DNA from: Streptomyces sp. NBC_01304
GTDB taxonomy: Bacteria > Actinomycetota > Actinomycetes > Streptomycetales > Streptomycetaceae
DNA length: 64,000 bases
Direction: 5' to 3'
Assembly (NCBI RefSeq): GCF_035975855.1
Contig: NZ_CP109055.1
Span: forward strand, 5,270,001 to 5,334,000
Part shown: piece by piece, positions 1 through 9,600 of the stretch
Layout of the letters: the number at the start of each line of letters is the position of its first letter
Numbering within the stretch: the stretch's first letter is position 1
Notes under the pieces: generated by a model
What the model was told of the DNA's origin: nothing
Database searches by the model: none
The model's input: only the letters and a program-made list of their open reading frames with translations
Translations under genes and position numbers: made by a program

Positions 1-2
1 TC

Positions 3-1094
3 CCGGTCTGGGAGGTCACCGGGCTCACCGCCCCCTGGACGGAGGCCGGTACCGTCGAGGCTCTGGCTGATCTGGTGGGGAGTGGCCGCATGGACCGTCG
101 GGGGTTTCTCACCATCACCGGCGTCGCCCTGACGGGGTTGGCAGCGAGCTGGGCAGAGGCGCCCTCCGCCTTCGCATCCGCCCTCAACGGAGATCGCGTC
201 ACCGACACGATGGTCTCGACGATCGAGCAGCGCATCAGCACCCTCCGCACCCTCGATGACCAACTCGGCGGCGCCCGGCTCCTGGAGCAGGCACGCGGTG
301 ACCTTGCTCTGATCAGCGGCCTGCTGAGTGCCGGCCGCTACACGGACAAGATCCGTATCCGCCTCTACGCGCTCGCGGCCCGCGTATCGCATCTGACCGG
401 CTGGATGGCTTACGACGCAGGGCTGCGGTCCGCAGGGCAGCGGTACTACATCGGGGCCATGCGCTCCGCCCGTACCGCGGGGGACGACGCCTTCGGCGCG
501 TTCGTCCTTGCAGAGATGGGCGTCCACGTCTCCGAAGCCGGACGGACCGCCGAGCGAGTCGACCTCATCTCGACCGCCCTCGCCAATGCCCCTCGCACGC
601 TGTCGCCCCTCACCCAGTCCTTCCTCTACCTACACAAAGCCGAAGCACACTCCCGCGACGGAGATCACCAAAGGGCCGGTACGGCGCTCAACCGTGCCAC
701 TTCCCTCTGGGAGCGCCACACCGTGGAGGAGAACCCGGACTGGCTCGGCTGGTTCGGCGAAGCACAGCTGAAGTCGACCGAGGGTAAAGTGCTGCTGCGT
801 GCTGGCCAGTTGGAACGCGCGACGAGCTCACTGGAGACCTCCGTCGAGCAGGCCACACCCCGTGACAAGGCCGTACGGTCCAGCCGCCTGGCCGAAGCCC
901 GGCTCGCCGGCCACGACCTGGACGGAGCCCTCGACGCCGCCAACTACGGCGCCGCGCTCCTCGAAGACAAGGTCAGCTCCGTACGGGCACTGGACCGGCT
1001 CAAGGAGTTCTCGGAACAGCTCACACCGCACAAGTCCGTTCCGTCCGTCCGCGAATTCCGCGAGCGCCTTCACGCAGTGCCCGACGCAGCCTGA
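3..1094 (+). CDS. Streptomyces HTH-type regulator, C-terminal part (5' end outside window)
   Basis: The reading frame is open from base 3, so the gene starts outside the window and its usual N-terminal Cro/C1-type helix-turn-helix is not visible. The visible part holds the motif DRRGFLTITGVALTGLA near base 91, which is typical of a large Streptomyces family of XRE-like regulators where it follows the DNA-binding domain. The rest is all alpha-helical with TPR-like features (repeated Ala/Leu helices, motifs such as GRYTDKIRIRLYALAARVSHLTGW shortened here to the segment around residues 80-110 of the visible part). Such proteins are cytoplasmic regulators with a ligand or protein-binding helical tail. 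No target is visible in the window. Family placement is fairly sure, function is not. Confidence 0.75.
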   Translation, partial: PVWEVTGLTAPWTEAGTVEALADLVGSGRMDRRGFLTITGVALTGLAASWAEAPSAFASALNGDRVTDTMVSTIEQRISTLRTLDDQLGGARLLEQARGDLALISGLLSAGRYTDKIRIRLYALAARVSHLTGWMAYDAGLRSAGQRYYIGAMRSARTAGDDAFGAFVLAEMGVHVSEAGRTAERVDLISTALANAPRTLSPLTQSFLYLHKAEAHSRDGDHQRAGTALNRATSLWERHTVEENPDWLGWFGEAQLKSTEGKVLLRAGQLERATSSLETSVEQATPRDKAVRSSRLAEARLAGHDLDGALDAANYGAALLEDKVSSVRALDRLKEFSEQLTPHKSVPSVREFRERLHAVPDAA

Positions 1095-1163
1095 TCAGCA
1101 CAAGGCCGCCCGCTCCAAGAGAGCCCTCTCGGACCAAGTTGCTGAAGTGCCAGGATGGGCCGC

Positions 1164-2336
1164 ATGACGACGATCAACGGTGAGGTCGCAGCCGGGTTCG
1201 AGCCAGTGCGCGAGGCGTTCGCGGCGAACTTCGATCAGCAGGGGGACATCGGCGCCGCAGTGTGCGTCTACCAGAACGGCCGGCCGGTAGTGGACCTGTG
1301 GGGTGGGATAGCCGACCCCGACACCGGGCAGCCGTGGACACGCGACACGTTGCAACTGGTCTACTCGGCGACCAAGGGGGTCACCGCTACTGCGGTGCAT
1401 CTGCTGGCCCAGCGAGGCGCACTGGACTTGGACGCGCCGGTGGCCAAGTACTGGCCGGAGTTCGCCGCGAACGGCAAGGCAGACATCCCTGTGCGCTGGC
1501 TGCTGTCCCACCAAGCCGGCCTGGTCGCGCTGGACGAACCCGTGCCCCTGGCCGATGCGCTGGCCTGGCACCCGATGGCAGCGGCACTGGCAGCTCAACG
1601 TCCCCAGTGGACACCGGGCACCGCCCACGGCTATCACGGCCGGACCTTCGGCTGGCTGGTCGGCGAGGTGATCCGCCGGGTCTCTGGCCGCACGCCGGGC
1701 CGCTATGTCACAGCCGAGATCGTCGCCCCCTTGGGGTTGGACTTCTTCATCGGGCTGCCTGCAAGCGAGCGCGAACGCGTCAGCCGCATGTCCTACCGGC
1801 AGCCCGAGGTCGACCTCACCACCGTTCCCGAGGCGGAGGTTCCCGAGGAACTCCGCGAACAGGTCGTTGCCTGGCGCGACCCGAACTCCTTCAGCAACAG
1901 GGCATTCCAGGTCACCGACCCGGCCAACATCGACTTCAACTCCCCCGAGGTACAAGCCGCGGAACTCCCGGCCTCCAACGGCATCGGTACCGCACACAGC
2001 CTGGCCCGCATGTACGCCGCACTGATCGGCAAGGTGGATGGCGTACGCCTGCTCGAGCCGGAGACCCTCGCATCGGCGACCAAGGAACAGTCCGCCGGAA
2101 CGGACCAGGTGATGGTGACGCCGAGCCGCTTCAGTTCGGGCTTCATGCTGCCCACCGAGGCCAACCCCATGATCGGCCCCAGCTCCTTCGGTCACACGGG
2201 CCGAGGCGGCTCACTCGGCTTCGCCGACCCTGAACACGGGCTCGCGTTCGGCTACGCGATGAACCACATCATCAGCGGTTCCGACGACGTGCGTGCGACG
2301 TCGCTGGTTGACGCAGTACGAAGGTCGCTGACGTAG
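1164..2336 (+). CDS. Serine hydrolase of the beta-lactamase class C / EstB family
   Basis: A 390-residue protein. The SxxK motif SATK (Ser68, Lys71) gives the nucleophile and general base, and a late FGHTGRGG segment (about residue 340) fits the HTG/KTG box. These are the marks of class C beta-lactamase, D-alanyl-D-alanine carboxypeptidase and EstB-type esterases. No signal peptide is visible, so an intracellular esterase-like role is more likely than antibiotic resistance. An ATG lies at 1155, but the AGGA ribosome binding site at 1152-1155 overlaps it and sits 8 nt from the ATG at 1164, so I prefer 1164. It begins 70 nt after the upstream regulator and may be controlled by it. Substrate unknown. 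Confidence 0.85.
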   Translation: MTTINGEVAAGFEPVREAFAANFDQQGDIGAAVCVYQNGRPVVDLWGGIADPDTGQPWTRDTLQLVYSATKGVTATAVHLLAQRGALDLDAPVAKYWPEFAANGKADIPVRWLLSHQAGLVALDEPVPLADALAWHPMAAALAAQRPQWTPGTAHGYHGRTFGWLVGEVIRRVSGRTPGRYVTAEIVAPLGLDFFIGLPASERERVSRMSYRQPEVDLTTVPEAEVPEELREQVVAWRDPNSFSNRAFQVTDPANIDFNSPEVQAAELPASNGIGTAHSLARMYAALIGKVDGVRLLEPETLASATKEQSAGTDQVMVTPSRFSSGFMLPTEANPMIGPSSFGHTGRGGSLGFADPEHGLAFGYAMNHIISGSDDVRATSLVDAVRRSLT

Positions 2337-2428
2337 CCACCTGCCAGCGACTTCGCTCTACGGGCCCATCATCACGTTCGGCTTCTGATGGCGATCGGGG
2401 CTATGGCGCATGCGCGGTGGCAGCCTGG

Positions 2429-2584
2429 CTAGCGGCTGTTCAAGACGAACATGGCGATGATCGCCGCGATCGTAGTGATCACGATGAGGGCGAGGCCAAG
2501 CGGATTACGGTGGTTGAAGACGTAGCGACTGGTGCCCCAGCGGCTACGGATGAATACCGGCTCGTGGTCGTCGTGTCCGCGCAT
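2429..2584 (-). CDS. Small single-pass membrane protein
   Basis: A 51-residue protein starting MRGHDDHEPVF, with a conserved-looking basic middle (RSRWGTSRYVFNHRNP) and one C-terminal membrane helix (LALIVITTIAAIIAMFVL) ending a few residues before the stop. The reading frame extends further upstream, but that extension is rich in low-complexity residues typical of antisense GC-rich DNA, so I use the internal ATG. No clear ribosome binding site is visible. I recall small actinobacterial proteins of this design, of unknown function. Convergent with the hydrolase gene upstream. Confidence 0.55.
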   Translation of the reverse strand: MRGHDDHEPVFIRSRWGTSRYVFNHRNPLGLALIVITTIAAIIAMFVLNSR

Positions 2585-2695
2585 GGGACGGAGCGTAGGT
2601 GCCTGCGGCGAGGCGGTCACTGCCAGCTTCCGGCAGCGTATGGCGCTCGCTGAGTGCCATTGGCGCCCGTTCGGACCCAACGGGATCCCTTGCTC

Positions 2696-3757
2696 TCACA
2701 GCTCCTTGTCCGGCCAGTCCAGCAGACGCGCCCCGATCACCGCCGTCTGCAGCGTGTACCGGTGCGTGGGGTCGCTCGGGTCGTAGCCGGTCAGGGTGTG
2801 GATGCGTTCGAGGCGGTACGTCATCGCCCTCACGCTCAGCGCCAGTCGGCGGGCGGCTTCGGCGGCTACGCAGCCGGTGTCGAAGTAGGCGGTCAGGGTG
2901 TCGATGAGCGGCTGGGCGCCGCCGCGCGCCTGCCGCAGGGGCCCGAGGGCGCTGACCACAAGGTCGGTCATGGCCTGGCGGTCGCGGGTGAGGACCGGGT
3001 AGACCAGCAGGTCGGCGGCGTGCAGGATCGGGCCGTCCAGTTCCATGCGCTCGGCGAGGTCGAGGGCGCCGAGGGCCTCTTCGTAGGAGTGGACGACGCC
3101 GCCGGCCCCCGGGTGGGCGCGGCCGATGCCGACGCGGCCGCCGTCGGTGGCGGCGTATGCCTGCTTGGCGAAGTAGGTCAGTACGTCTGATTGGTCGCCG
3201 GGGGCGATGCAGATCAGGCGGCCGTCCTTGGTCGTGAGCAGGATGCTCCGGTTGCCGAAGCGGGCGGTGAGCGAGGACTCGATCTGGCGGGTGACGGGGT
3301 AGCCGTCGGCATACGGTTCGGGGCCCTGGGCCACGGCGACCGCGTGGGCATGGGAGAGGAGCAGGCCGAAGCGTTCGGCGCGTTCGGCCAGGCGGCCCAG
3401 GTCGCTGCGGCCGTAGAGGAGGTCGTCGATGAACTCCCGCCGCGCTGCTTCCTCTTGGCGGATCGCGAGGCGTTGGGCACGTTCGTGGCCTTCGGCGAAG
3501 GCGTCCACGGCCTGCTCGACGGCCGCGAGCAGGTGCTCCGCGTCCGCCGCGGTCAGCCGCGGACGGACCTCCTGGGCAGCGGCCAGGTGGGCACGCACGA
3601 GGGCACGCAGTCCAAAACCCGCGTCCGCTGCTTGCTCTCCACGGGATCGGAGCGCTTCGAGTTCGTCGCGGCTCAGGCGGCGGCCGGTGGCACAGGCGTC
3701 CGACAGACACTGGGCATACCCCGCCAGATGCTCCTCCGGTATTTCCGCCCCTGTCAT
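2696..3757 (-). CDS. PucR/CdaR-family transcriptional regulator
   Basis: A 353-residue protein with the layout of PucR/CdaR regulators: an N-terminal helical region, a central GGDEF-like CdaR domain (residues about 130-260, with the segment VGIGRAHPGAGGVVHSYEEA), and a C-terminal PucR-type helix-turn-helix (AARRLALSVRAMTYRLERI). The ATG at 3757 is preceded at good distance by GAGGAGGGG, so it is preferred over the ATG 24 nt upstream. The gene is transcribed away from the flotillin operon at 3984; the 226-nt gap contains the conserved element at 3844-3884, which could serve either gene. A broken relative of its N-terminal domain lies at 21193-21524. Confidence 0.85.
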   Translation of the reverse strand: MTGAEIPEEHLAGYAQCLSDACATGRRLSRDELEALRSRGEQAADAGFGLRALVRAHLAAAQEVRPRLTAADAEHLLAAVEQAVDAFAEGHERAQRLAIRQEEAARREFIDDLLYGRSDLGRLAERAERFGLLLSHAHAVAVAQGPEPYADGYPVTRQIESSLTARFGNRSILLTTKDGRLICIAPGDQSDVLTYFAKQAYAATDGGRVGIGRAHPGAGGVVHSYEEALGALDLAERMELDGPILHAADLLVYPVLTRDRQAMTDLVVSALGPLRQARGGAQPLIDTLTAYFDTGCVAAEAARRLALSVRAMTYRLERIHTLTGYDPSDPTHRYTLQTAVIGARLLDWPDKEL

Positions 3758-3843
3758 GCCCCTCCTCGGATCCTGACGCACTGGTGACGTGTTCCTGATG
3801 TGCGGCGAACAAGGATGGCACGGTGGCTTCGGTGGGGTGCCTC

Positions 3844-3884
3844 CGGCATCAAAGACGCATAAAGACTGCCGGTTGACGGCAATG
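3844..3884 (+). promoter_or_regulatory. Conserved element upstream of flotillin operon 1
   Basis: Starts CGGCATCAA, ends with the block TAAAGACTGCCGG, 4 variable bases, then CGGCAATG. The same two blocks occur at 16163-16204 (opposite strand) upstream of the second NfeD-flotillin operon. Both copies end 99 nt before the start codon of the first gene. In each copy the GCCG/CGGC arms can form a short hairpin or a dyad operator. In this copy TTGACG within the element is followed after 16 nt by TACGCT, a plausible -35/-10 pair. It could be a shared operator, an alternative sigma promoter or a leader RNA element. Confidence 0.6.
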
Positions 3885-3983
3885 CGCCGGGGCTTACGCT
3901 GCTGCGATCATCCACCTGGAGCGGCACTGAGGGCCGTTCTGGTGCCGGGGACCGGCAAGCGCGCACACATACGGGGGTGACCG

Positions 3984-4397
3984 ATGGGCGAGTTCTTTGA
4001 TGCCGCCGTCAGGTACCCCACGGTCCTGTTCACCATTCCGGTGGTCGCCATGGCCGGGTTCTGGCTGCTCGTGCTGTTCGGCGCCACCACGTGCCGTGTC
4101 TTCGACGGTGATGTGGACACCGATGCGATGGCTCTCGGCAGGGTGCCGGTCGCTGTCGCGGCGTCGTGCCTGGTCGTCATCAGTTGGTCGGCCACGCTCC
4201 TGGGCTCCCTGCTGATCGCCTATACCGAGGGGCCGCTGCTCCTCATGCGTGCGCTCGCCGCGCTGCTGCCTGCCGTGTCGCTGTTCCTGGCCTGGAAGGC
4301 GACCCGTGCGCTGATGCGTCCGCTGGCGAAGCTGTTCCCTGATGAACCCGGGGCGGACCGACGACCCCACGCCGCCCGATCCCGTCGCGCCGCCTGA
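3984..4397 (+). CDS. NfeD/YqiJ-like membrane protein, flotillin partner
   Basis: A 137-residue protein with three hydrophobic segments (residues about 13-35, 55-77 and 84-102). The opening MGEFFDAAVRYPTVLF and the position right before a YqiK-type flotillin match YqiJ/YuaF-like partners of bacterial flotillins. It is shorter than usual: it ends in a basic tail (ARSRRAA) where relatives carry a soluble OB-fold domain, so it seems to lack that domain. The start is supported by GGGGGTGA upstream. First gene of an operon of five genes running to 12188; 71 nt separate it from the flotillin gene. Assignment rests on context plus overall design. Confidence 0.7.
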   Translation: MGEFFDAAVRYPTVLFTIPVVAMAGFWLLVLFGATTCRVFDGDVDTDAMALGRVPVAVAASCLVVISWSATLLGSLLIAYTEGPLLLMRALAALLPAVSLFLAWKATRALMRPLAKLFPDEPGADRRPHAARSRRAA

Positions 4398-4468
4398 ACT
4401 CACCGCAGCTCTCCCGCTCTTCGCTGCACGCCTCCGCTCTTCTCTCATCTCTCACACGGGGATTTCTC

Positions 4469-6541
4469 ATGGATGCCACCACCGTGGGCATCGGCCTGTC
4501 CGCTGCCGCTGTCCTGCTCGTCGTCGCCGCCGTTCTGTTCGCGCTCAGCCGCCTGTTCCGCAAGGTCGAGCAGGGCAAGGCCCTGATCGTCTCCAAGCTC
4601 CGCAAGGTGGACGTCACCTTCACCGGGCAGGTCGTCCTGCCCGTACTGCACAAGGCCGAGATCATGGACATCTCGGTGAAGGCCATCGAGATCACCCGGG
4701 CCGGCAAGGAAGGGCTGATCTGCCGGGACAACATCCGCGCGGACATCCGGATCTCGTTCTTCGTACGCGTCAACAAGACCGCGCAGGATGTCATCAAGGT
4801 CGCCCAGGCGGTCGGCACCGCGCGGGCGAGCGACCGGGCCACGCTCCAGGAGCTGTTCCACGCGAAGTTCTCCGAGGCGCTCAAGACCGTCGGCAAGCAG
4901 ATGGACTTCACCGACCTCTACACCAAGCGCGAGGAACTGCGTTACCAGATCATCGAGTTGATCGGCGTCGACCTCAACGGCTACCACCTCGAGGACGCGG
5001 CGATCGACTACCTGGAGCAGACGCCCCTCACCCAGCTCGACCCGGCCAACGTCCTCGACGCCCAGGGCATCCGCAAGATCACCGAGCTGACGGCGATCGA
5101 GCACGTACGCACCAACGAGTACCAGCGCCACGAGCAGAAGGAGATCACCCGCCAGGACGTGGACGCCCGCGAGACGATCCTGGAACTGGAGCGCCGCCAG
5201 GCGGACGCGGAGATCAAGCAGCGCCGCGAGATCGAGACCGTACGGGCCCGCGAGGAGGCGGAGACCGCGAAGGTCGTCGAGGAGGAGCGGCTGCGCGCGC
5301 AGGGCGCGTTCCTGCGCACCGAGGAGCAGCTCGGCGTGCAGCGCGAGAACCAGGCCCGCGAGGTGGCCGTCGCCGCCAAGAACCGCGAGCGGGTCATCGC
5401 CATCGAGAACGAGCGGATCGAGAAGGACCGCATGCTCGAAGTGATCGCCCGTGAGCGGGAGACGGAGCTGACCCGGATCGCCGCCAACAAGGAGGTCGAG
5501 ACCGAGAAGCGGGACATCGCCGAAGTCGTGCGGGAGCGGGTCGCGGTGGACCGTACGGTCGCCGAGCAGGAGGAGTCCATCAAGCGGCTGCGCGCCGTGG
5601 AGGAGGCCGAACGGCAGCGGCAGGCCGTCGTCATCGCCGCCGAGGCCGAGGCGCAGGAGAACCTGGTCAAGGACATCAAGGCCGCCGAGGCCGCGGAGAC
5701 CGCCGCCGTCCACCGGGCCGCCGAGGAGATCACCCTCGCCGAGGCCCGGGTCAAGGCCGCCGACCTGGACGCCCGCGCCAAGACGCGTCTGGCGGAGGGC
5801 ATCCAGGCCGAGGCCGCCGCCGAGGGACTGGCCGCCGTGCAGGTCCGCGAGAAGGAGGCCGACGCGATCGAGAAGACGGGCCGCGCGGAAGCCGAAGCAA
5901 CCGAGGCCCGGCTGCGCGCCGAGGCAGAGGGCTCCCGGGCCAAGGCGCTCGCGGAGGCCACCGCGATCGGCGAAAAGCTGAAAGCAGAGGCCGAGGGCCT
6001 GAACCAGAAGGCCGTGGCCATGGCCGCCCTGGACGACGCGTCCCGTGGGCACGAGGAGTACCGCCTTCGCCTGCAGGCCGAGAAAGACATCCGCCTGGCC
6101 GGCATCGAGGTACAGCGGCAGGTCGCGGAGGCGCAGGCCACGGTCCTCGCGACCGGCCTGGAGAACGCCGACATCAGCATCGTCGGCGGGGACTCGGTCT
6201 TCTTCGACCGTCTGGTTGGCTCGATCGCACTCGGCAAGGGCATTGACGGGTTCGTACAGCACTCGCAGACCGCGCAGGCACTCGCCGGTCCCTGGCTGAA
6301 CGGCTCTGCGTCCTTCACCGAGGACCTGACCAAGATCCTCGGGTCGGTGTCCACGGCGGATGTGCAGAACCTGACCGTGTCGGCGCTGCTGATGAAGCTG
6401 ATGAAGTCCGGCGGTGGAGCTCAGGCCGGACCGCTGAAAGAACTCCTGGAGAAGGCGGGCCAGTTGGGCCTCGCCGACCTGCCGCTCAGCGAGCTCTCCG
6501 GCCCGGCGCACGCCTCACACAACGGCGCCTCCCGAGCCTGA
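4469..6541 (+). CDS. Flotillin-family (SPFH/Band 7) protein, YqiK type
   Basis: A 690-residue protein. An N-terminal membrane segment (residues about 7-30) is followed by an SPFH/Band 7 domain (to about residue 215) and then by a very long Ala/Glu/Arg-rich coiled coil (about 220-560) rich in EAE/AEA repeats, typical of flotillins. The C-terminal part (after about 560) is a more ordered tail. Length and architecture fit the YqiK branch rather than the shorter YuaG/FloT branch, which is represented separately at 14022-15467. Flotillins oligomerise in the membrane and organise lipid microdomains. Neighbours are an NfeD-like protein and a giant AAA ATPase. A strong stem-loop follows at 6564-6606. 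Confidence 0.9.
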   Translation: MDATTVGIGLSAAAVLLVVAAVLFALSRLFRKVEQGKALIVSKLRKVDVTFTGQVVLPVLHKAEIMDISVKAIEITRAGKEGLICRDNIRADIRISFFVRVNKTAQDVIKVAQAVGTARASDRATLQELFHAKFSEALKTVGKQMDFTDLYTKREELRYQIIELIGVDLNGYHLEDAAIDYLEQTPLTQLDPANVLDAQGIRKITELTAIEHVRTNEYQRHEQKEITRQDVDARETILELERRQADAEIKQRREIETVRAREEAETAKVVEEERLRAQGAFLRTEEQLGVQRENQAREVAVAAKNRERVIAIENERIEKDRMLEVIARERETELTRIAANKEVETEKRDIAEVVRERVAVDRTVAEQEESIKRLRAVEEAERQRQAVVIAAEAEAQENLVKDIKAAEAAETAAVHRAAEEITLAEARVKAADLDARAKTRLAEGIQAEAAAEGLAAVQVREKEADAIEKTGRAEAEATEARLRAEAEGSRAKALAEATAIGEKLKAEAEGLNQKAVAMAALDDASRGHEEYRLRLQAEKDIRLAGIEVQRQVAEAQATVLATGLENADISIVGGDSVFFDRLVGSIALGKGIDGFVQHSQTAQALAGPWLNGSASFTEDLTKILGSVSTADVQNLTVSALLMKLMKSGGGAQAGPLKELLEKAGQLGLADLPLSELSGPAHASHNGASRA

Positions 6542-6563
6542 CCGCCCACAGGGGAGCGGTCAG

Positions 6564-6606
6564 AGGTGCCGGAGCTGCCGCACGGGGGGCGGCGGCTCCG
6601 GCACCT
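6564..6606 (+). terminator. Stem-loop between flotillin and ATPase genes
   Basis: Perfect 12-bp arms AGGTGCCGGAGC / GCTCCGGCACCT with a further GCCGC/CGGC pairing inside the loop. It follows the flotillin stop by 23 nt and precedes the ATPase start by 60 nt. It has no U tract. It may lower read-through or protect the upstream mRNA rather than end the operon. Confidence 0.55.
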
Positions 6607-6666
6607 GAATCAACAGGCGCCGGCAGATGAATCACCAGGCATCGGGACACGAGGGAGTCGCAACAC

Positions 6667-9600
6667 ATGGAGACCGGCATGGAGGCGACGCAGGCGAAGG
6701 GCATGGACGCCGGCACGTACGAGGTGCTGCGCGACCGTCTGACCGCGCAGGCCACCGAACTGGCCCGGCGCGCCGAGGCCCTCAACGCGGCCCGGACCGC
6801 CGAGTTCGGCTCGACCGAGCTGACCCTCACCGGCACCGCGCAGCTGCGCACCGACTCCGCCCGTGTGCTGCGCGATGCCGTCGCGGTCGGCCGCCGACTG
6901 CTCACCGGGGCGCGCACACCGCTCGTGCCGGGAGCGACGACCGCCGTCGGGGATGTCTTCGCCCTGTACGACCGTGACCTGAACCGGCTGCCCGACGACG
7001 CCGTCCCCGGTCTCCTCGACGACCCCGCGTTCGTCCGTGAGTTCACCGCCCTGCACCGCTACTTCCAGGGCTCACAACTGCTCCAACTACACCATGTCGA
7101 CGGCAAGTTGCTGGCCGTGTTCCAGGCGGGTGAGCAGCTTGACGACATACGCGTACTGCGCTGGGCCGTCACCCGTGACGGCGTGCGGTTCCTGGACGCG
7201 CGGGGCGAGCGCGACCACGTCTTTCCCGCGCCGCACGACTTCGAGTGGACCGAGGCCACCCGTGACGACCACGTCCTGGGCCGCCACCCACACGTCACCA
7301 TCGACGACGGCGCGGTCTACGTCTCCACGGTGGGCGGCACCCTCACCCTCAAGGCGGAGAACGACACGGAGACAGGCGACGGCATTCACTCCGAGCCCGT
7401 CGCCGAGCCGCTGCAGTCCCTCGCGGATGCGGAGATGGCGTATGCCCGCGTGGGCGTCCTGGTCCTGCTGCGTGTCCGCCCGTACAAGGAGGACACCTAC
7501 CGCCACCTGGTCTTCAACACCGTCACGCAGGGCGTCGTCCGCCTCGACGGCATCGGCCGGTCCTGCCGTCGGCTGCCCGAGGACCAGGGCATCGTCTTTC
7601 CCGGCGGCTACTACCTGGCCACCGGCGCGGTGAAGACCTTCGACACGGACACCTCCGAGAAGGCGTCGCTGGAGTTCGAGCGGACCGTACGCTCCCCGAA
7701 CGGCGAGGACGTGCTGTACGCGTACCACGCCCGGAGCGAGGGCCGCAGCCTGCTGCTGCCGTACAACCTGATCCGCAAGGAGGTCGCCAACCCCCTTTCC
7801 TGTCACGGGTACGCGCTCTTCGACGACGGCGCGATGACCGTGCTGCGGGGCAGCGGCGACGAGCCCGCGCAGATCCATCCGCTGCAGCTCTGGCAGACGC
7901 CGTACGTCGCCGACACCCACACCGCGCCCGTGGGCAGCGGCCCGCTGTCCCGGCTCGGCAACGCCGACCTGGTGCGCGGAATCTCCGACTGTCTCTCCAT
8001 CGCCCGCCAAGCGATCGAGACCACGGAGACCAGCGGCGTGTACGAGACGCTGGCCGCCTCGTGTGTCCGCGCCGCCGACGCCCACCACTGGCTCGGGGAT
8101 GCCGAGACCGGTGATCTGCGCACCCCGCTCGACGAGCTGCGGACCACCGCCGAGCAGGTGCTCACCGAGTTCGAGACCGTCAAGGTGCTGACGCGGCAGG
8201 CCGCCGAGGCCCTCGCGGAGTCGGCTGCGCAGATCGCGCGTCTGGTACGCCGCATCCGGGGCGAGGCACCCGCCACCGCCGAGGAATGGGTCTCGCGCAT
8301 CACCGAATTGCGCCAGGCACAAGGCCACTTGGTGACGCTGAAGGAGCTGCGGTACGCGGACACCGACCGCATCGACACCCTGGCCGAAGACGTCGCCGCC
8401 GACATCGACGGCGCGGCGCAGCGGGCCATCGCCTTCCTACAGCGCGAGGACGCCTTCGTCGACTACCACCAGGAGATCGAGCGGCTGACCGCCACCGCCG
8501 AGGAGATCTCCACGGTCGCCGAGGCGGCACCGGCCGGCGACCGGCTCGACGCGGTGACCACCGGCCTGCGTACGCTCGCCGAGGTCGTCACCGGCCTCGA
8601 CATCGGGGACGCGACCGTACGCACCACCGTCCTGGAGCGGATCGCCGAGGTCCTGGGCGGCGTCAACCGCACCCGGGCCGCCCTCACCGCACGCCGCAGG
8701 GAACTCCTCGACCAGGAAGGCCGGGCGGAGTTCGCCGCCGAACTCGCCCTGCTCGGCCAGTCGGTCACCGGCGCACTCGCCGCATCCGGCACCCCGGAAG
8801 CCTGTGACGACCAACTGAGCGCCCTGCTCGCCCAGTTGGAGACGCTGGAGTCCCGTTTCGCCGAGCACGACGACTACCTCGCCGAGCTCGCGGACAATCG
8901 CACCGAGATCTACGACACCTTCACCGCGCGCAAGCAGACCCTCCAGGACGCCCGCGGCCGCCGCACCCAGCAGCTGGCCGACTCGGCGGCCCGCGTCCTG
9001 GAGACGGTCACGCGCCGCGCGGCCATGCTCGAATCGCCGGACGCGGTCAACGCGTACTTCGCCTCCGACCCGATGGTCGCCAAGGTCCGCCGCACCACGG
9101 AAGAACTGCGTGAACTCGGCGATCAGGTACGGGCCGAGGAGCTGGCGGGCCGCCTCAAGTCCGCCCGCCAGGAGGCCGGTCGTGCGCTGCGCGACCGCAC
9201 CGAGCTGTTCGCGGACGGCGGGGCGACGCTCCGCCTCGGCCGGCACCGGTTCGTCGTCAACCGGCAGGCCCCAGAGCTGACACTCGTCCCGCACGAGGAC
9301 GGCCTCGCGTTCGCCCTGACCGGCACCGACTACCGCTCCCCCGTCACCGACCCCGCCTTCGCCGCCACCCACCCCTACTGGGACCGGCACCTGCCCTCCG
9401 AGTCCGCGGACGTGTACCGCGCCGAGTACCTGGCCGCGCGCCTGCTCGCCGAGCACGGTACCGAGGCCCTGGCCGAAGCAGACCTGCCCGCACTCGTACG
9501 GCAGGCTGCCGAGGCGGCGTACGACGAAGGCTACGAACGCGGCGTGCACGACCACGACGCGACTGCGATCCTCACCGCAGTGCTGCGACTGCACGACGGT

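Noticed and set aside
1095..2195. 366-codon frame opposite the beta-lactamase-like gene
   Set aside because: Antisense of a gene with clear catalytic motifs.
4445..6511. Long open frame (688 codons) on the minus strand opposite flotillin 1
   Set aside because: It is the antisense of a GC-rich coiled-coil gene. The product is a biased Leu/Gly/Asp mix without any domain, and the plus-strand gene is certain.
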